Shown here: in pieces, positions 6,149 to 7,641 of the stretch
Numbering within the stretch: the first letter of the stretch is position 1
Layout: the number at the start of each line of letters is the position of its first letter
DNA from: CBFGWV01 sp965652545
GTDB lineage: Bacteria > Pseudomonadota > Gammaproteobacteria > Competibacterales > Competibacteraceae
Assembly: GCA_965652545.1 (NCBI GenBank)
Contig: CBFGWV010000236.1
Span: 1 to 7,641 of the forward strand
Length of the DNA stretch: 7,641 bases
Reading direction: 5' to 3'
Translations under genes and position numbers: made by a program
Notes under the pieces: model-generated
The model's input: the letters and a program-made list of their open reading frames with translations, nothing else
What the model was told of the DNA's origin: nothing
Databases searched by the model: none

Positions 6149-6310
6149 TCAGAGCGGGCCCGGCGGACCGAAATACCACTGCGACATCCACACGGCGAAG
6201 CCGTAGCCGCCGACCAGCATGATGGTGAGTAGGGGCCACAACACGAATGTGAGGAAGAGGAAAACACCCAACTCCCACCGCTTCTCCTGCTTCTCGGGTC
6301 GTCCTTGCAT
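6149..6310 (-). CDS. napE: NapE, small single-span membrane protein
   Basis: I translated this 53-residue gene by hand from the minus strand (ATG 6310-6308, TGA 6151-6149). A charged, lysine/glutamate-rich cytoplasmic start (MQGRPEKQEKRWELG) leads into one hydrophobic span, about residues 15-42, ending VGGYGFAVWMSQWYFGPP. The E-x-F-L-F-L...P...VGGYGF-VW-SQ pattern is characteristic of NapE, which is typically about 50-60 residues long. Its function is not settled; it is an integral membrane protein encoded first in many nap operons. CAGGTG at 6323-6318 is a weak ribosome site 7 nt upstream. Position directly upstream of napF confirms the identity. Confidence 0.9.
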   Translation of the reverse strand: MQGRPEKQEKRWELGVFLFLTFVLWPLLTIMLVGGYGFAVWMSQWYFGPPGPL

Positions 6311-6339
6311 GGTTCGGCACCTGAAGCGATCTCACGCTT

Positions 6340-6368
6340 AAGTCTGCATGCAGGGACGATGCTGTCAA
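6340..6368 (-). promoter_or_regulatory. Possible nap promoter with an embedded palindrome
   Basis: A perfect TTGACA lies at 6368-6363 on the minus strand, between the desaturase stop and napE. At 17 nt downstream the -10 position reads AGACTT (6345-6340), a poor match, so an activator would be needed. The perfect 10-bp palindrome CTGCATGCAG (6344-6353) occupies the spacer and could be a protein-binding site. An inverted repeat AAGCG-N6-CGCTT follows at 6324-6339. I found no FNR-like box here. Confidence 0.35.
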
Positions 6369-6380
6369 CCTTCGGTACTC

Positions 6381-7397
6381 TCAGGCAATCCGCTGGTCAT
6401 CCGCCAGCGGGGTGTTGGCCGCCGGATACAGCTGGCCAACATTTTCCCTCAACGTCCAGCCTGGATGTACGGGCGCCTCCTTGGGCCAGAGGAGAAAACG
6501 ACAAATCACCTCCCAATAGCCTCTGTAGTGATAGCCGCCGTTGCGGGCCAGCCAGCGTTCACGATCTGCCCTGTACAGCGCGGGCAATCGGTACCACGGC
6601 GCGCCCGGTACCGCATGGTGGATGACATGCAGATTATTGTTTAGAAAAAGCAACGAAAGTGGTGCTTCCGCCTCAATGATGACGGTGCGCTCACCGATGG
6701 CGGGTCGTGCCTGATGCTCGAGGAAGCTGCGCAGCAACGATAGGCTGGTGCCCGGATACGCCATGGCAATGACATACCACCACGCCTCGATGCCGCAGAC
6801 GACCACGACCCAGGCCATCACTGCCGCAACCCCGCTCAAATGGATGGCCCATACACGCAGCGCGGCTCCCGGCGCGCTGCGGGCTTGCGAGAGCTCTTCG
6901 CGCATGAATCGGTACAAGGCGATGGCCGGACCCAGCGTCAGGCGACCGAGCACCGTGTTGTGGATCCAGCCCACCGCGATGGCGACCCAGTCACGCCGTG
7001 CCCAGCGCTCGGCCGGGAGGTAGTACGATTCCGGATCCAGGACAGGATCGGTAAGGTTCTCGTCGGCGTGGTGGGCGAGGTGGGTGTCACGATAACGGTC
7101 GAACGGCAACCAGAGGCTCAGTGGAAGCGCCACGAGTGCACGGTTGAACCACGGCCATGGCGTTGGGTGGCCGTGCAGGACTTCGTGCTGGAGCGACCCG
7201 TGCCAGGCGATGAGGTAGGCACCCAGTGCGATGACCAGGGCCGTAGGAAGCGCCTCATGGAATATCGTGACCAGACCGAAGCCCAGGTAGATAGCCATCG
7301 CCACGGTCATGGTCGGCCACTCGACGGTGGTGGGCAGGCGCGGCGAGCGGGTCTCGGCGGCGTTTGCGGTGCGGATGTGAGCAGAATCGAGCGCCAT
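6381..7397 (-). CDS. Membrane fatty acid desaturase family protein
   Basis: This 338-residue integral membrane protein has the three histidine boxes of the membrane-bound di-iron desaturase/hydroxylase superfamily. They are HEVLHGH (71-77), HLAHH (106-110) and HVIHH (257-261, preceded by FLNNN). Hydrophobic spans lie at about 33-65, 86-97, 137-160 and 181-212. Enzymes of this class use O2 and reducing equivalents to insert a double bond in (or hydroxylate) an acyl chain at the inner membrane; the exact substrate and regiochemistry cannot be read from the sequence. Carotenoid ketolases/hydroxylases share the boxes and are an alternative. Start ATG 7397 has AAGGAT about 9 nt upstream. The gene lies on the same strand as nap, 70 nt upstream of napE, and could read through into it. 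An FNR-like box sits about 48 nt upstream of its start. Confidence 0.86.
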   Translation of the reverse strand: MALDSAHIRTANAAETRSPRLPTTVEWPTMTVAMAIYLGFGLVTIFHEALPTALVIALGAYLIAWHGSLQHEVLHGHPTPWPWFNRALVALPLSLWLPFDRYRDTHLAHHADENLTDPVLDPESYYLPAERWARRDWVAIAVGWIHNTVLGRLTLGPAIALYRFMREELSQARSAPGAALRVWAIHLSGVAAVMAWVVVVCGIEAWWYVIAMAYPGTSLSLLRSFLEHQARPAIGERTVIIEAEAPLSLLFLNNNLHVIHHAVPGAPWYRLPALYRADRERWLARNGGYHYRGYWEVICRFLLWPKEAPVHPGWTLRENVGQLYPAANTPLADDQRIA

Positions 7398-7438
7398 GAG
7401 GCGGTCATCCTTCTGGCTGGTTGTGTAATGGGCGAATG

Positions 7439-7452
7439 GTGATCAAAATCAA
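7439..7452. promoter_or_regulatory. FNR/Anr-type box in the divergent promoter region
   Basis: On the plus strand GTGAT-CAAA-ATCAA matches the TTGAT-N4-ATCAA consensus of FNR/Anr/Dnr regulators at 9 of 10 defined bases (minus strand TTGAT-TTTG-ATCAC). Its centre is about 48 nt upstream of the desaturase start and about 64 nt upstream of the regulator start. This regulator class senses low oxygen or nitric oxide. A second TGGTGAT copy lies 19 nt to the right (7437-7443 and 7456-7462), followed by TTGAT at 7463-7467. Neither direction of control nor the target gene can be decided from sequence. Confidence 0.55.
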
Positions 7453-7473
7453 CATTGGTGATTTGATACACCT

Positions 7474-7500
7474 TTGCAGGGATAACTGCAAGTGCTGCAG
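7474..7500. promoter_or_regulatory. Operator-like inverted repeat upstream of the HTH regulator gene
   Basis: TTGCAG (7474-7479) and CTGCAA (7486-7491) form a perfect 6-6-6 inverted repeat. CTGCAG follows at 7495-7500, so CTGCA at 7486-7490 also pairs with TGCAG at 7496-7500. Such closely spaced half-sites just ahead of a regulator's ribosome site are typical of autoregulatory operators. Binding by the adjacent protein is inferred, not shown. Confidence 0.4.
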
Positions 7501-7509
7501 GGGTGTGAG

Positions 7510-7641
7510 ATGGAACGAAAGGAAACCGTGACCGCGTTTCGCGAGCGTCTGATTGAAGTGCTGGAGCACCAAGGCGGTTCGCGGGCGGCGTTTGCCCAGC
7601 GCATCGGCTTGGATCGATCGACCTTGTCGCAGCTCTTGTCG
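7510..7641 (+). CDS. XRE-like helix-turn-helix regulator, N-terminal part (runs off the window)
   Basis: The first 44 codons are present and remain open at the right edge. Residues 7-21 form a helix (VTAFRERLIEVLEHQ). It is followed by a helix-turn-helix of the Cro/CI/XRE kind, with GSRAAFAQRIGL (23-34) as first and turn segments and DRSTLSQLLS (35-44) as the start of the recognition helix. The ATG at 7510 has AGGGG at 7499-7503, 6 nt upstream. The gene is divergent from the desaturase with 112 bp between the two starts, the common layout for a local regulator and its target. The C-terminal domain, and so any ligand or the full family, is not visible. Confidence 0.72.
   Translation, partial: MERKETVTAFRERLIEVLEHQGGSRAAFAQRIGLDRSTLSQLLS

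Larger units (their letters stand above)
1740..6310 (-). other. napEFDABC operon (periplasmic nitrate reductase)
   Basis: Six minus-strand genes in the order napE, napF, napD, napA, napB, napC are packed with no room for internal promoters. There are 24 nt between napE and napF, a 4-nt overlap of napF and napD, and a 20-nt overlap of napD and napA. Then come 14 nt between napA and napB and 9 nt between napB and napC. This is the layout known from several pseudomonads and other proteobacteria. There is no napG or napH, so quinol oxidation is assigned to NapC alone. Confidence 0.93.

Noticed and set aside
6324..6339. AAGCG-N6-CGCTT as a terminator of the desaturase gene
   Set aside because: The stem is only 5 bp with no T-tract and lies close to the napE ribosome site; it is too weak to call a terminator.
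6840..7442. Plus-strand 200-codon frame opposite the desaturase
   Set aside because: The minus strand encodes a desaturase with all three histidine boxes; the opposing frame lacks domain features.

Overview
The window is protein-coding, fairly GC-rich proteobacterial DNA. The napEFDABC gene order, a PhaI/PhaF-type phasin and the protein style suggest a gammaproteobacterium able to use nitrate and probably to store polyhydroxyalkanoate. I cannot name the genus. I see no tRNA, rRNA, CRISPR array, insertion sequence or phage gene.

Layout. At the left, on the plus strand, a crotonase-family gene (58-828) overlaps by 4 nt a small CHLC-motif glutaredoxin-like gene (825-1076). A long hairpin (1086-1123) and a plausible sigma-70 promoter (1123-1152) follow, then a phasin gene (1214-1645). 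A second hairpin (1671-1706) lies in the convergent gap. From 6310 down to 1740 the minus strand carries a complete, tightly packed periplasmic nitrate reductase operon, napE-napF-napD-napA-napB-napC. It includes a 53-residue napE at 6149-6310 that is easily missed because of its size. Upstream of it, on the same strand, is a three-histidine-box membrane fatty acid desaturase (6381-7397). Divergent from the desaturase is an XRE-like HTH regulator gene that runs off the right edge (from 7510).

How the genes work together. NapC takes electrons from membrane quinol and passes them to the periplasmic NapAB complex, where the Mo-bis-MGD/4Fe-4S subunit NapA reduces nitrate to nitrite. NapD and NapF assist NapA maturation in the cytoplasm, and NapE is a small membrane protein of unclear role. 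The crotonase and phasin genes belong to acyl-CoA and PHA metabolism, and the desaturase modifies fatty acyl chains using oxygen.

The known machinery is conventional. The most interesting parts are regulatory. The 112-bp divergent region (7398-7509) holds a 9/10 match to the FNR/Anr box and a TTGCAG-N6-CTGCAA inverted repeat next to a further CTGCAG. A related palindrome, CTGCATGCAG, sits in the 70-bp gap just upstream of napE. This raises the testable idea that the divergent HTH protein and an FNR-type regulator tie desaturase expression to nitrate respiration. I found no convincing evidence of a wholly new system.
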